In this document: in pieces, positions 1 through 5,812 of the stretch | Position numbering within the stretch: the first letter of the stretch is position 1 | Layout: the number at the start of each line of letters is the position of its first letter | DNA from: an uncultured Devosia sp. | GTDB taxonomy: Bacteria > Pseudomonadota > Alphaproteobacteria > Rhizobiales > Devosiaceae | NCBI GenBank assembly: GCA_934553185.1 | Contig: CAKTFF010000107.1 | Coordinates: forward strand, 1-6,954 | Reading direction: 5' to 3' | DNA length: 6,954 bases | Program-made: the position numbers and the translations under genes | Notes under the pieces: generated by a model | Databases searched by the model: none | The model's input: only the letters and a program-made list of their open reading frames with translations | Told to the model about the DNA's origin: nothing

Positions 1-488
1 GTCTTTAGAACGTTCTGGTAGCCGGGGTTGTAGGAAGCAACCAGCATGAATTCCGGCGGCGCCTGCAGGGTCTCGCCCGTGCGTTCCAGTGGAAGCGTGC
101 GGCGGTCATCGGTTACGGGGTGGAGCACCACGGTCACGTCCTTGCGCGCTTCCACGACCTCGTCGAGATAGCAGATCGCGCCTTCACGCACCGCGCGGGT
201 GAGCGGACCATCCACCCAAACCGTGTCGCCGCCCTTGAGCAGATAGCGGCCGGTGAGGTCGGCTGCCGTGAGATCGTCGTGGCATGATATGGTGTAAAGC
301 GGCCGGCCGAGCTTGGCGGCCATGTGGGCGACGAAGCGGGTTTTTCCGCAGCCCGTCGGACCTTTGAGCAACAGCGGCAGCTGGTTGCGATAAGCCTGTT
401 CGAAGATCGCGCATTCCTGCCCGACCGGCTGGTAAAACGGAATGTCAGCCGCAGGCGTGGTGGTCACGGAAGCCAGGGAGGTCAGCAT
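1..488 (-). CDS. norQ: NorQ, MoxR-family AAA+ ATPase for NO reductase activation (partial)
   Basis: Only the first ~162 codons are present; the gene continues past the left edge. NorQ is a MoxR-type AAA+ ATPase that works with NorD to mature or activate the NorCB complex, probably by helping insert the non-heme iron (family knowledge). Counting from the ATG at 488, I see a Walker A loop GPTGCGKT at residues 43-50, a Walker B segment CYLDEV at 106-111, and a sensor-1-like SYN at 152-154. PFYQPVG at 17-23 is the usual NorQ/CbbQ lead-in. The protein is soluble with no signal peptide. I chose ATG 488 because GGAG lies nine bases upstream. An in-frame ATG at 503 would add five residues but has no good Shine-Dalgarno. 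It follows norB by about 54 bases, with a strong hairpin in the gap. Identity is nearly certain; norD would be expected next, outside the window. Confidence 0.95.
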   Translation of the reverse strand, partial: MLTSLASVTTTPAADIPFYQPVGQECAIFEQAYRNQLPLLLKGPTGCGKTRFVAHMAAKLGRPLYTISCHDDLTAADLTGRYLLKGGDTVWVDGPLTRAVREGAICYLDEVVEARKDVTVVLHPVTDDRRTLPLERTGETLQAPPEFMLVASYNPGYQNVLK

Positions 489-507
489 GAAGGAATGCTC
501 CATTGAA

Positions 508-533
508 AATGAGCGGGCCGAAGCCCGCTCACT
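508..533 (-). terminator. UUCG-capped hairpin between norB and norQ (attenuator or processing stem)
   Basis: Read on the minus strand, GAGCGGGC and GCCCGCTC form a perfect 8-bp GC-rich stem around a TTCG loop closed by C-G. This is the extra-stable cUUCGg tetraloop. The stem extends three more pairs (one of them G-U) and is followed by ATTTTC, a short weak U-tract. It starts about 10 bases after the norB stop and ends about 20 bases before the norQ ATG. It could be a partial terminator that lowers norQ relative to norCB, or a 3' stabilising stem for norCB mRNA. Because the U-tract is short, full termination is doubtful. Confidence 0.6.
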
Positions 534-542
534 AGGGATGTT

Positions 543-1892
543 TTACTCGGCAGGCTGCAAGGCGGCCCTGTGGCGGGCAGTGCTTTCTTCACGCGCCGGT
601 CCGAAGACCGCGTAAAGGAACATCAGCGCGGAGATCACAACCACGGCGCCGGTGCCCAGACGCATCCAGTAGAACAGGACGAGCTGGTCCTGCACTTCCA
701 TGTAGGTCATACCCAACACGCGCTGCAGGTGAATCTGAACCACCCCTGCGAAGGTGAGCACGAAGGTCATGAAGGCCATGCCAGACGTCATCAGCCAGAA
801 GCTCCACATGTTGAGCACTTGGTTGTAAGGCTTGCGATTGCGCAGATAAGGCATCGCATAGCTGATCATCGCGAGGTTCAGCATCACATAAGCGCCGAAG
901 AAGGCGAGGTGGCCGTGTGCTGCCGTGACCTGCGTGCCGTGGCTGTAATAGTTCACGAATGACAGCGTGTGCATGAAGCCCCACACACCGGCGCCGAAGA
1001 AGGCGCCAACCGTGCAGCCCAGCGACCACAGCATGGCAGCCCGGTTCGGATGGTCGCGACGGCCCTTCCACACCATGGTAAAGGCGAAGATGACCATGGC
1101 GAAGAACGGCGCCACCTCGAAAGCCGAGAAGATGGAACCAACCCACTGCCAGTAACCGGGCGCGCCAATCCAATAATAATGGTGACCAGTGCCGAGTAGG
1201 CCGGAGAACAGCGCCAGGCCGACAATGGCGTAAAGCCACTTTTCGATGACTTCGCGATCAACGCCCGTCATCTTGATCATCAGGAAGGCGAGAACCGAGG
1301 CCATCACCAGTTCCCAGACACCTTCCACCCACAAATGAACGACGTACCACCAGTAAACCTTGTCCAGCGCGATGTTGGTTGGATTGTAGAAGGAGAATAG
1401 CCAGAACACGGCGATGCCCCACATCCCCAGCAAAAGGATATTGCCGATGGCGGTCTTGCGGCCCCGCAGCATGGTCATGGAAATGTTATACAGGAAGATC
1501 AGCGCAACGACGGTGATTGCGATCTTGATCCATAGCGGCTGCTCGAGGAACTCGCGGCCTTCATGCACGCCGAAGATGTATCCGACAACGGCGGCAACCG
1601 CGCCGAACATCAACAGGCCAAGTTGAATATAGGCCAGCATCGGGCTTTCGATGTCACGCTCGGCTTCTTCCGGCACGAGGTAATAAGCGCAGCCAAAGAA
1701 GCCCATCAGCAACCACACAATCAGCGCGTTGGTGTGGATCATGCGTAGGATGTTGAAGGGCAGGAGGTCGGCCAGGAAGTTCGGAAAGACGTAGACGGTG
1801 CCGGCGACAACGCCAACCGTGACCTGGAGCGCGAACAGGATCATCGCGCCTGTGAAGTAGTAGTAGGCTACGCGTTGTGTAGGGTATTTCAT
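543..1892 (-). CDS. norB: Nitric oxide reductase subunit B (cNOR catalytic subunit)
   Basis: A 449-residue polytopic inner-membrane protein, the usual length for cNOR NorB. It reduces two NO to N2O at a heme b3/FeB centre, taking electrons from NorC. All expected ligands are visible: H53 (RMIHTNAL) and H328 for low-spin heme b; H326 for heme b3 (HGHLA); and H186, H237 and H238 (HLWVEGVWE, HHYYW) for non-heme FeB. The glutamates typical of cNOR rather than of oxygen reductases are E190, E194 and E259 (FEVAPF). The N-terminus lacks the long extension of quinol-type qNOR, so this is the cytochrome c-dependent form. AGGA lies eight bases before the ATG. The gene starts 11 bases after norC, so the two are co-transcribed. 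The frame is intact with no anomalies. Confidence 0.98.
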   Translation of the reverse strand: MKYPTQRVAYYYFTGAMILFALQVTVGVVAGTVYVFPNFLADLLPFNILRMIHTNALIVWLLMGFFGCAYYLVPEEAERDIESPMLAYIQLGLLMFGAVAAVVGYIFGVHEGREFLEQPLWIKIAITVVALIFLYNISMTMLRGRKTAIGNILLLGMWGIAVFWLFSFYNPTNIALDKVYWWYVVHLWVEGVWELVMASVLAFLMIKMTGVDREVIEKWLYAIVGLALFSGLLGTGHHYYWIGAPGYWQWVGSIFSAFEVAPFFAMVIFAFTMVWKGRRDHPNRAAMLWSLGCTVGAFFGAGVWGFMHTLSFVNYYSHGTQVTAAHGHLAFFGAYVMLNLAMISYAMPYLRNRKPYNQVLNMWSFWLMTSGMAFMTFVLTFAGVVQIHLQRVLGMTYMEVQDQLVLFYWMRLGTGAVVVISALMFLYAVFGPAREESTARHRAALQPAE

Positions 1893-1903
1893 GGTTCTAT
1901 TCC

Positions 1904-2356
1904 TTAGCCCGCGTCGTTTGGCGGCCAGCCCTGCGTGTTCACGCGGCTGGTGAATTCCAGGAAATCGATGAGATCGTTGAGCTGTTGATCGTCCAAGTGG
2001 AAGTTCGGCATCTGCCGCCGGCCTTCCACGCCGCTGGGCTGCGACTGCATCCAGGCGATCAGCGCTTCGCGCGCACTTTGCGGATCGTCGCGGCCCCCGT
2101 ACCGGACCCAGACATTGCCCAATTCCGGCGCGAAGTAGGCGCCCTCACCCAACAGGCTGTGACAGTTGATGCAGGCATTCTCCTCCCACACGTGCTTGCC
2201 GCGCGCCACGCTGTCCGTCAGCGTCGACTCGTCCGTGCTGGTGGTGCGGATGTAGAAATGCGTGTGACCGGTGAGTGCAACAAAGGTGACGAAGAAGAAT
2301 ATCGACCCTCCGTAGAAGATGTTGCGCGCAGCCGCTTTGGTAAATCTCTCACTCAT
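1904..2356 (-). CDS. norC: Nitric oxide reductase subunit C (membrane-anchored cytochrome c)
   Basis: A 150-residue protein of standard NorC length. One uncleaved N-terminal membrane helix (about residues 13-32) anchors a periplasmic monoheme cytochrome c domain. The heme-binding motif is CINCH at 62-66. It is followed by the NorC-typical GEGAYFAPELGNVW stretch (70-83). M116 in RRQMPNF is the likely axial methionine. It passes electrons from soluble cytochrome c or a cupredoxin to heme b of NorB. It is the first gene of the minus-strand norCBQ operon and is divergent from norEF. The ATG at 2356 has GAGG ten bases upstream. The gene is intact. Confidence 0.97.
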   Translation of the reverse strand: MSERFTKAAARNIFYGGSIFFFVTFVALTGHTHFYIRTTSTDESTLTDSVARGKHVWEENACINCHSLLGEGAYFAPELGNVWVRYGGRDDPQSAREALIAWMQSQPSGVEGRRQMPNFHLDDQQLNDLIDFLEFTSRVNTQGWPPNDAG

Positions 2357-2457
2357 CAGCAGGAAGCCTCATCCGCACTCATTCCCATTCATGTGGAAAA
2401 CGCGGAGTCCGCCGCCCCGCCTGTGGTCAGAGCTAGAGGATGAACTCGAGCCGCTCT

Positions 2458-2471
2458 TTGAGCTGGCGCAA
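2458..2471. promoter_or_regulatory. Possible FNR/DNR/NNR-type site between divergent norC and norE
   Basis: TTGAGCTGGCGCAA has the outer TTG...CAA halves and the 14-base spacing of Crp/FNR-family sites (consensus TTGAT-N4-ATCAA). The left half fits well (TTGAG); the right half (CGCAA) departs at two positions. Its centre is about 108 bases upstream of the norC start and about 118 upstream of the norE GTG, so it could serve both divergent operons. Placement at -41.5 would put a norC start site near 2423 and a norE start site near 2506; TTGAAA at 2494-2499 is a weak -10 candidate for the latter. nor genes are commonly controlled by NO-sensing members of this family. The call rests on one imperfect dyad. 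Confidence 0.33.
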
Positions 2472-2582
2472 AGAAGATCATCCAAAACCGGGCTTGAAAG
2501 AGGCAGCAGGAAGTGCTGGCAACAGGAGAGCATTCTGGTAACGACGGACAAGGAACCGCGAAATGATCAAAGCGGGTCAGAC

Positions 2583-3110
2583 GTGTTCAGGGGTCTTCCC
2601 GGCAATCCGATGATCTGGATACTTATCCTCGGCGAACTTGGGGTGTTCGCCGTTTTGCTGGTCGGATTTTCCGTTGCAGGCTTTATGAACCCGGGATCAT
2701 TCAGTGTCGGACAGTCTCATCTTCACCCTTGGACGGCAGGCATGAACACCATGGTGCTGTTAACCAGCGGCGCCTTTGTAGCATTAGCGACGCGCAGCGC
2801 GGGGAGCGTTTTGCCGATCCGCCGTCACCTCGTAGCCGCCATTTTGCTCGGCTTTCTGTTTCTGGCGATCAAAGCGACGGAGTATGGCGCAGTGTTCGAG
2901 GCTGGCTTCGGAATCGAGTCCAGCACCTTTTTCCAGCTCTATTTTCTGATCACCGGTTTTCACGCGCTTCACATCGTGTTCGGCATCGTGCTGCTGGCAA
3001 TCGCGGCCTTCCAGCCGGATCTCGAAACCTTGGATACAAGTGCGGCCTTCTGGCATCTGCTTGATCTCCTATGGGTGCTGATCTTTCCAGTGGTCTACCT
3101 GCCGCGATGA
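2583..3110 (+). CDS. norE: NorE, COX III-like accessory subunit of NO reductase (start uncertain)
   Basis: A member of the heme-copper oxidase subunit III family, in the NorE branch. It has five predicted membrane helices: from the PMIWILILGE segment onward, then near MNTMVLLTSGAF, RRHLVAAILLG, TFFQLYFLITGFH and FWHLLDLLWVLIF. Hallmarks seen are GLPGNP before helix 1, KATEY, HALHIVFG and the C-terminal FWHLLDLLWV...VVYL. NorE is not essential for catalysis but supports full NO reductase activity. The start is unclear. The frame is open back to 2319, but the conserved core begins at GLPGNP (about 2592). GTG 2583 is the only ATG/GTG/TTG between 2391 and that core. ATG 2610 would cut off GLPGNP. 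A better start, ATG 2563 with AAGGA eight bases upstream, is one base out of frame; see findings. norF overlaps its stop. Product is secure, the 5' end is not. Confidence 0.85.
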   Translation: MFRGLPGNPMIWILILGELGVFAVLLVGFSVAGFMNPGSFSVGQSHLHPWTAGMNTMVLLTSGAFVALATRSAGSVLPIRRHLVAAILLGFLFLAIKATEYGAVFEAGFGIESSTFFQLYFLITGFHALHIVFGIVLLAIAAFQPDLETLDTSAAFWHLLDLLWVLIFPVVYLPR

Positions 3111-3403
3111 CCATGATCGCAAAAACCTGGCTCGCTTTGATGAGCTTGACAGCGGGATCGCTGGCGATTGTTTCGCTTGCGGCGCCTCAGCTGTCCGCGA
3201 TTTGGCTGGCCTTGGCTGTTTTCGCCGTCGCAGGCTTGAAGGCCTGGCTGATCCTGACCGCCTTCGTCGGCATTGACCGTAACGCCAAAGGGTGGCGGAC
3301 GATCTTTGCCGTTTTCCTTCTCGTTCTAGGCGGTCTGCTCGTGGCTTTCCACGCAACAAGCTGCGGCCAAGCCGGACTTCAGTGCTTGGGGCGGCAGGTG
3401 TGA
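3107..3403 (+). CDS. norF: NorF-like small membrane protein
   Basis: A 98-residue, very hydrophobic protein with three likely membrane helices (about residues 5-25, 30-50 and 62-82). It resembles NorF and the small COX IV-like proteins beside NorE, notably the segment GLKAWLILTAFVGIDRNAKGW followed by a final hydrophobic helix. The ATG at 3107 overlaps the norE stop as ATGA, so translation is probably coupled. No separate Shine-Dalgarno is visible, which fits coupling; an ATG two codons later is an alternative start. The C-terminal tail after the last helix (CGQAGLQCLG) holds two cysteines, which is unusual and of unknown meaning. NorF's role is accessory and poorly defined. Confidence comes mainly from position directly behind norE plus the helix pattern. 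Confidence 0.75.
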   Translation: MTMIAKTWLALMSLTAGSLAIVSLAAPQLSAIWLALAVFAVAGLKAWLILTAFVGIDRNAKGWRTIFAVFLLVLGGLLVAFHATSCGQAGLQCLGRQV

Positions 3404-3410
3404 GGCACAG

Positions 3411-3560
3411 ATGAACCAGGCCTGGGGTTTGATCGTCGCCGTGCCGGCTTTGTTGGTCATGATCGCCTTTCTGTACCGGCAGGGTGTGATGAGCGTGTTC
3501 GGCTCGGTGGTCGCGGCTGTAATGGCCATCATCATCGGCGCCGTGCTCTTTATGTCGTGA
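3411..3560 (+). CDS. 49-residue single-helix membrane protein, third gene of the norEF operon
   Basis: A short open frame beginning MNQAWGLIVAVPALL and ending GAVLFMS. It has two hydrophobic stretches (about residues 5-21 and 28-48) separated by the polar turn YRQG, so it is a one- or two-helix membrane peptide. It starts seven bases after the norF stop with a clear Shine-Dalgarno (GAGG, five bases before the ATG), in the same direction, which argues for a real translated gene. I do not recognise a family. By analogy with small subunits of heme-copper oxidases (for example the CcoQ/CydX type), a stabilising or assembly role in the NO reductase complex is possible, but this is inference only. 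No clear terminator follows. Confidence 0.6.
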   Translation: MNQAWGLIVAVPALLVMIAFLYRQGVMSVFGSVVAAVMAIIIGAVLFMS

Positions 3561-3850
3561 GCCTCCAGAAGGGTTTCGGCGCAACGCAAAGCGGTAGGCG
3601 TTTGACTAATCTGCTTAAATCAGATCAGTGAGCGGGAGGAGCGTGGTGGAAATTCAGAACTCGGCAATTGAATGACCGTGTATGATCTAAGGTGGCTTTT
3701 GCCTATGAATCCGCTTCCAAGCACAAGGAATGGCGGCCGTAATGGCTGGACAGGGATCGGTTTCGATCGGGCTGCTTACAGGCGTCCGCTTCCTCAATCC
3801 TGAACAGGGAGAGATGGTGGATTGCCGACGGTCTGCTTCGTGGTGCGGGA
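3561..3850. other. Intergenic stretch without a recognisable gene
   Basis: This region follows the norEF operon. It holds an imperfect palindrome (3605-3629) and a strong Shine-Dalgarno-like GGGAGGAG (3634-3641). The latter leads only into a 10-codon frame (GTG 3643, stop 3673-3675) whose stop overlaps the ATG of a 43-codon frame (3672-3803). Neither frame looks like a known protein. A further open frame from ATG 3730 or 3742 reads through about 3820 (QGSVSIGLLTGVRFLNPEQG) and would need one base removed near 3816-3820 to join the frame annotated at 3851. The region may be gene debris. I see no RNA gene, insertion sequence or CRISPR. Confidence 0.4.
3605..3629. repeat. Imperfect palindrome downstream of the norEF operon
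   Basis: The arms ACTAATCTG and CAGATCAGT pair at eight of nine positions around a 7-base AT-rich spacer (CTTAAAT). It lies 45 bases after the stop of the 49-residue ORF. There is no U-tract, so it is not a canonical terminator. It could be a weak transcript 3' stem or an operator for whatever once lay downstream. Function is unassigned. Confidence 0.4.
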
Positions 3851-4090
3851 GTGACGCGAGTGGACGTATGCATGGGTCATGCTTTGAACCGCCTTCGCCT
3901 TCGCCTGCGTCACAGGAGAACGATTGTTTCCGAGTCGACAAGACGAGAAACGGTCGTCGATAGTCGAATGTTGGTGAGCGTCCGCGCGGCGGTGGCGACG
4001 GACGCGAATTCATCGAACGTGCTTTGCCTTACCAACTGGATGCGGAACGACTTGCGAACTGAAAGCAGACGGCGTGCATTGCTCGATTGA
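3851..4090 (+). CDS. Unrecognised small protein or gene remnant
   Basis: An open frame of 79 residues from GTG 3851 (ATG 3872 is an alternative), open without a start back to 3743. It is arginine-rich with a heptad-like, helix-prone stretch LRLRLRHRR (about residues 15-23), and ends with LCLTNWMRNDLRTESRRR. No membrane segment or known motif is visible. The Shine-Dalgarno GGGAG abuts the GTG too closely to be convincing. It ends about 40 bases before the response-regulator remnant, in the same direction, so it may be a partner or a leftover of a regulatory locus. Direct CTTCGC repetition near 3892-3905 could be a slippage spot. I do not recognise the family, and it may not be a real gene. Confidence 0.25.
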   Translation: MTRVDVCMGHALNRLRLRLRHRRTIVSESTRRETVVDSRMLVSVRAAVATDANSSNVLCLTNWMRNDLRTESRRRALLD

Positions 4091-4130
4091 CGAGCCGATC
4101 GCCGTGACAGAAGCCTGAACGGACCGAGAC

Positions 4131-4200
4131 TTGACGGCTCTTCCTTTGCGAGACAGGCGCATTCTTGTTGTCGAAGACGACTACCTGATCTGCTGGCAGG
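4131..4200 (+). pseudogene. Truncated response-regulator receiver domain (N-terminal fragment)
   Basis: Starting from TTG 4131, the frame reads TALPLRDRRILVVEDDYLI, the first beta strand and the acidic Glu-Asp-Asp pocket that open a CheY-like receiver domain, a layout common in stand-alone alphaproteobacterial response regulators. The similarity stops after about 23 codons. The phosphoacceptor aspartate and the rest of the domain are absent. The frame then runs, without receiver features, into the antisense of the cytochrome c gene whose stop lies at 4227-4229. I read it as the 5' stub of a regulator cut by a deletion or rearrangement between about 4200 and 4226. A chance match is possible but less likely given the ILVVEDDYLI string. 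Confidence 0.5.
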
Positions 4201-4226
4201 TACGCGGCACATACGGGTCGATTGCT

Positions 4227-4633
4227 TCAACGCAGCGTGTAGAGATAGGCGCTCATGTCACGAGCTTCGGCCTCGCTCACGCCTTGGTTCGGCATGCCAT
4301 TGCCCGGGCTGACTGCCTGTGGCGTGCGGAGCCACAAAGCCAGGTTAGGGGATCGTTTGCGAGATGGCCGGCAATCTCGGTGCGGCTGCCGAAATGAGCG
4401 GGTGAGGGGCCGACCTTGCCGAACGCGCCTGCAACGCCAGGGATTTGATGGCAGCTGCCGCAACCGTAGCGTTTCATCACCTGCTTACCTGCATCAGCGT
4501 TTCCGCGAGTCGCCGCTTCGGCGAAGATGCGGCTGCGGTCTTCGCGCTGCCATGCCTCCACGCCCAGTGCGGCAGCGCTCGCGGTGAAGCCTGTTGCAAG
4601 CAGGATTAGAAGGTAGCGCAGGCTAGACGTCAT
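4227..4633 (-). pseudogene. Class I cytochrome c of the cox cluster, one frame break
   Basis: A small membrane-anchored or exported cytochrome c. From ATG 4633 (AGGA nine bases upstream) come a hydrophobic N-terminal segment (about residues 6-25), then the heme motif CGSCH (58-62) and IPGVAGAFGKVGP, typical of cytochromes c next to caa3 oxidases. After ...AGHLANDP the frame is lost. The missing part continues one frame over: NLALWLRTPQAVSPGNGMP, with the axial Met, then the family-typical end ARDMSAYLYTLR and stop at 4227-4229. One added base near 4345-4347 gives a 135-residue protein with all features. It would carry electrons to the oxidase. Whether this is true decay or a sequencing indel cannot be decided here; see the shared-motif finding. 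It is the last gene of the minus-strand cox cluster. Confidence 0.8.
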
Positions 4634-4668
4634 CGCCGAGCTTCCTTTGCAGGGACCTAATGGAGAAC

Positions 4669-4862
4669 CTACCCAGCGATCACCAGCCCGGCCAGCGCAT
4701 GCAGCGAATCGCCTGGCGACCATATGACGAAGCCCAGCATGATTCAGCGCCGCCCCTAGTGCGTAGAATGGTGGCTGGGCGTGCGCGCCTTGGCTGGGAC
4801 GTCCATGCGCGAAGGCCTGACAGAAGGAACAATAAAAGAGCCGGGAGCTTCACTGCGCGCAT
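4669..4862 (-). pseudogene. Small membrane-protein gene in the cox cluster, broken by apparent indels
   Basis: ATG 4862 lies 13 bases inside the end of the upstream gene, as in coupled genes, and opens with a signal-peptide-like MRAVKLPALLLFLLSG. The frame then loses character. Removing one base near 4811-4817 continues it as FAHGRPSQGAHAQPPFYALGA. Removing another near 4742-4745 leads into the hydrophobic LIMLGFVIW and LHALAGLVIAG, ending at TAG 4669-4671. The composite has 63 residues: a leader, a His/Gln-rich linker and one or two membrane helices. The position, between the subunit III gene block and cytochrome c, is where CtaG-type assembly factors or small accessory proteins occur; the leader ending AHG is reminiscent of CtaG, but nearly all of a CtaG would be missing. 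The reading is composite and post hoc, so the call is tentative. Confidence 0.35.
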
Positions 4863-5191
4863 GGCGGCACGATCAGTGTGGCGATGGACTGAAAGGTGAT
4901 CGCAAGCGCGAAGAAGCCGCTTCCGATCAGTGCTACCTTGCCAATCCAGCCAGTTACGGACTCGCCGTTGGACCGTTCGGCAGACAGTCTGATACAACGC
5001 TGTGCAGACAAGGCCGCTATTAAACATGCGCACAAGGCGCCGGCGCCCCAAGCGAGGCCCAGTCCCTGGCCCACGCGCTCGCACGCGGGCCAGAGCGCGA
5101 CGGCCAGCCCATATTCAAACGTCATCCATGCCAAGGGCGGCAGAACCATCGCAACAATGAGCCAGCGTCGCGCCGCGTTTCGTGTTTCCAT
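4850..5191 (-). CDS. Three-helix membrane protein of the cox cluster
   Basis: A 113-residue protein with three likely membrane helices (about residues 9-33, 44-62 and 82-108) separated by a polar loop rich in Arg, Ser and Glu (64-80). The ending QSIATLIVPPCAQ leaves a near-C-terminal cysteine. Its ATG at 5191 directly follows the coxC stop (TGAATG), and its end overlaps the next start by 13 bases, so it is embedded in the oxidase operon. Proteins of this size and shape are often found after subunit III in proteobacterial caa3-type clusters, without an established function. An assembly or structural role is inferred from position only. The frame is intact. Confidence 0.7.
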   Translation of the reverse strand: METRNAARRWLIVAMVLPPLAWMTFEYGLAVALWPACERVGQGLGLAWGAGALCACLIAALSAQRCIRLSAERSNGESVTGWIGKVALIGSGFFALAITFQSIATLIVPPCAQ

Positions 5192-5812
5192 TCAACTCAA
5201 TCTCGGCAGCCAATAGACCAGGCCATAGATCGGGACCGAGGTGAGAACAACGAAACTCCAGTAATTGGCATTGTCTTCAACATCCGCGAACTGGTCGTCG
5301 CCGATTTCGTGGGTGTAAAGCCACAACGCCTGCACGGCCGTGTCACCCAGATCGGTGATCACATGCGAGGTGTGCAGCACCATCAGAAGCCAGACCGCCG
5401 AGCCATAGCCGTTTGTGTCCCAGCGTATGTTCAGATGCTGCAACTCCACCGCTCGAAGCCCGACGAGCAGGAGGCCGATCAAGGTCATCGCCAGAACGCC
5501 GCGCCTCACATTGCGTGTGTTCTTGTTTCTCACCTGCTTCAACACCCATAGGTTGGGAAGGGCGCTGAGAAACAATCCGGCCGTGAAGACGGCGCTCCAA
5601 CCAAGCCCTGGCGGAACAACGCCTGCAGGAGGCCACTCGCTGCTGCTGCTTTGAAGGTAAAGGTAAACACCGGCGGCGAGGGCAAAGCCCATCCCCTCGA
5701 TCAGCATAAAACCGAGATTGCCCCACCAAACGAGGTGGCGCGCGCCCTCCGCATGATCGGGAAGATCGGCAAGGCTGCCGGCAACAATCGGCGTTGGCGC
5801 TTCGCTGCTCAT
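5192..5812 (-). CDS. coxC: Cytochrome c oxidase subunit III, five-helix type
   Basis: A 206-residue heme-copper oxidase subunit III (CtaE-like). It has five predicted membrane helices: about 27-53, 68-92, 104-126, 136-168 and 185-203. Family features are the RAVELQHL segment with its conserved Glu, GSAVWLLMVLHTSHVITD, and the final YWSFVVLTSVPIYGLVYWLP. Subunit III has no metal and stabilises the proton-uptake side of subunit I. Classical subunit III has seven helices; here the first two appear to be fused to the C-terminus of subunit I, as in Bacillus CtaD/CtaE. The ATG at 5812 overlaps the coxA stop as ATGA, indicating coupling. The polar N-terminus of about 25 residues carries no signal peptide. 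The frame is intact even though its neighbours are broken. The symbol ctaE would be equally valid. Confidence 0.9.
   Translation of the reverse strand: MSSEAPTPIVAGSLADLPDHAEGARHLVWWGNLGFMLIEGMGFALAAGVYLYLQSSSSEWPPAGVVPPGLGWSAVFTAGLFLSALPNLWVLKQVRNKNTRNVRRGVLAMTLIGLLLVGLRAVELQHLNIRWDTNGYGSAVWLLMVLHTSHVITDLGDTAVQALWLYTHEIGDDQFADVEDNANYWSFVVLTSVPIYGLVYWLPRLS

Noticed and set aside
589..1261. Long open frames antisense or out of frame within norB (up to about 216 codons)
   Set aside because: They are shadows of a GC-rich coding region. norB itself has every ligand residue in place, and the shadow products are Arg/His/Pro-rich without any motif.
2319..2582. Upstream extension of norE into norC antisense (ATG 2319 or 2391)
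   Set aside because: The extension has no Shine-Dalgarno, overlaps norC and its control region, and adds a polar segment unlike NorE N-termini. It is probably open by chance.
3643..3803. Two tiny overlapping frames after a strong GGGAGGAG
   Set aside because: The first has 10 codons and the second 43, neither has recognisable features, and the second has no Shine-Dalgarno of its own.
4277..4723. Cytochrome c start at 4723 instead of 4633
   Set aside because: The added 30 residues have no leader character and come from the decayed gene upstream. ATG 4633 has a Shine-Dalgarno and directly precedes the membrane segment.
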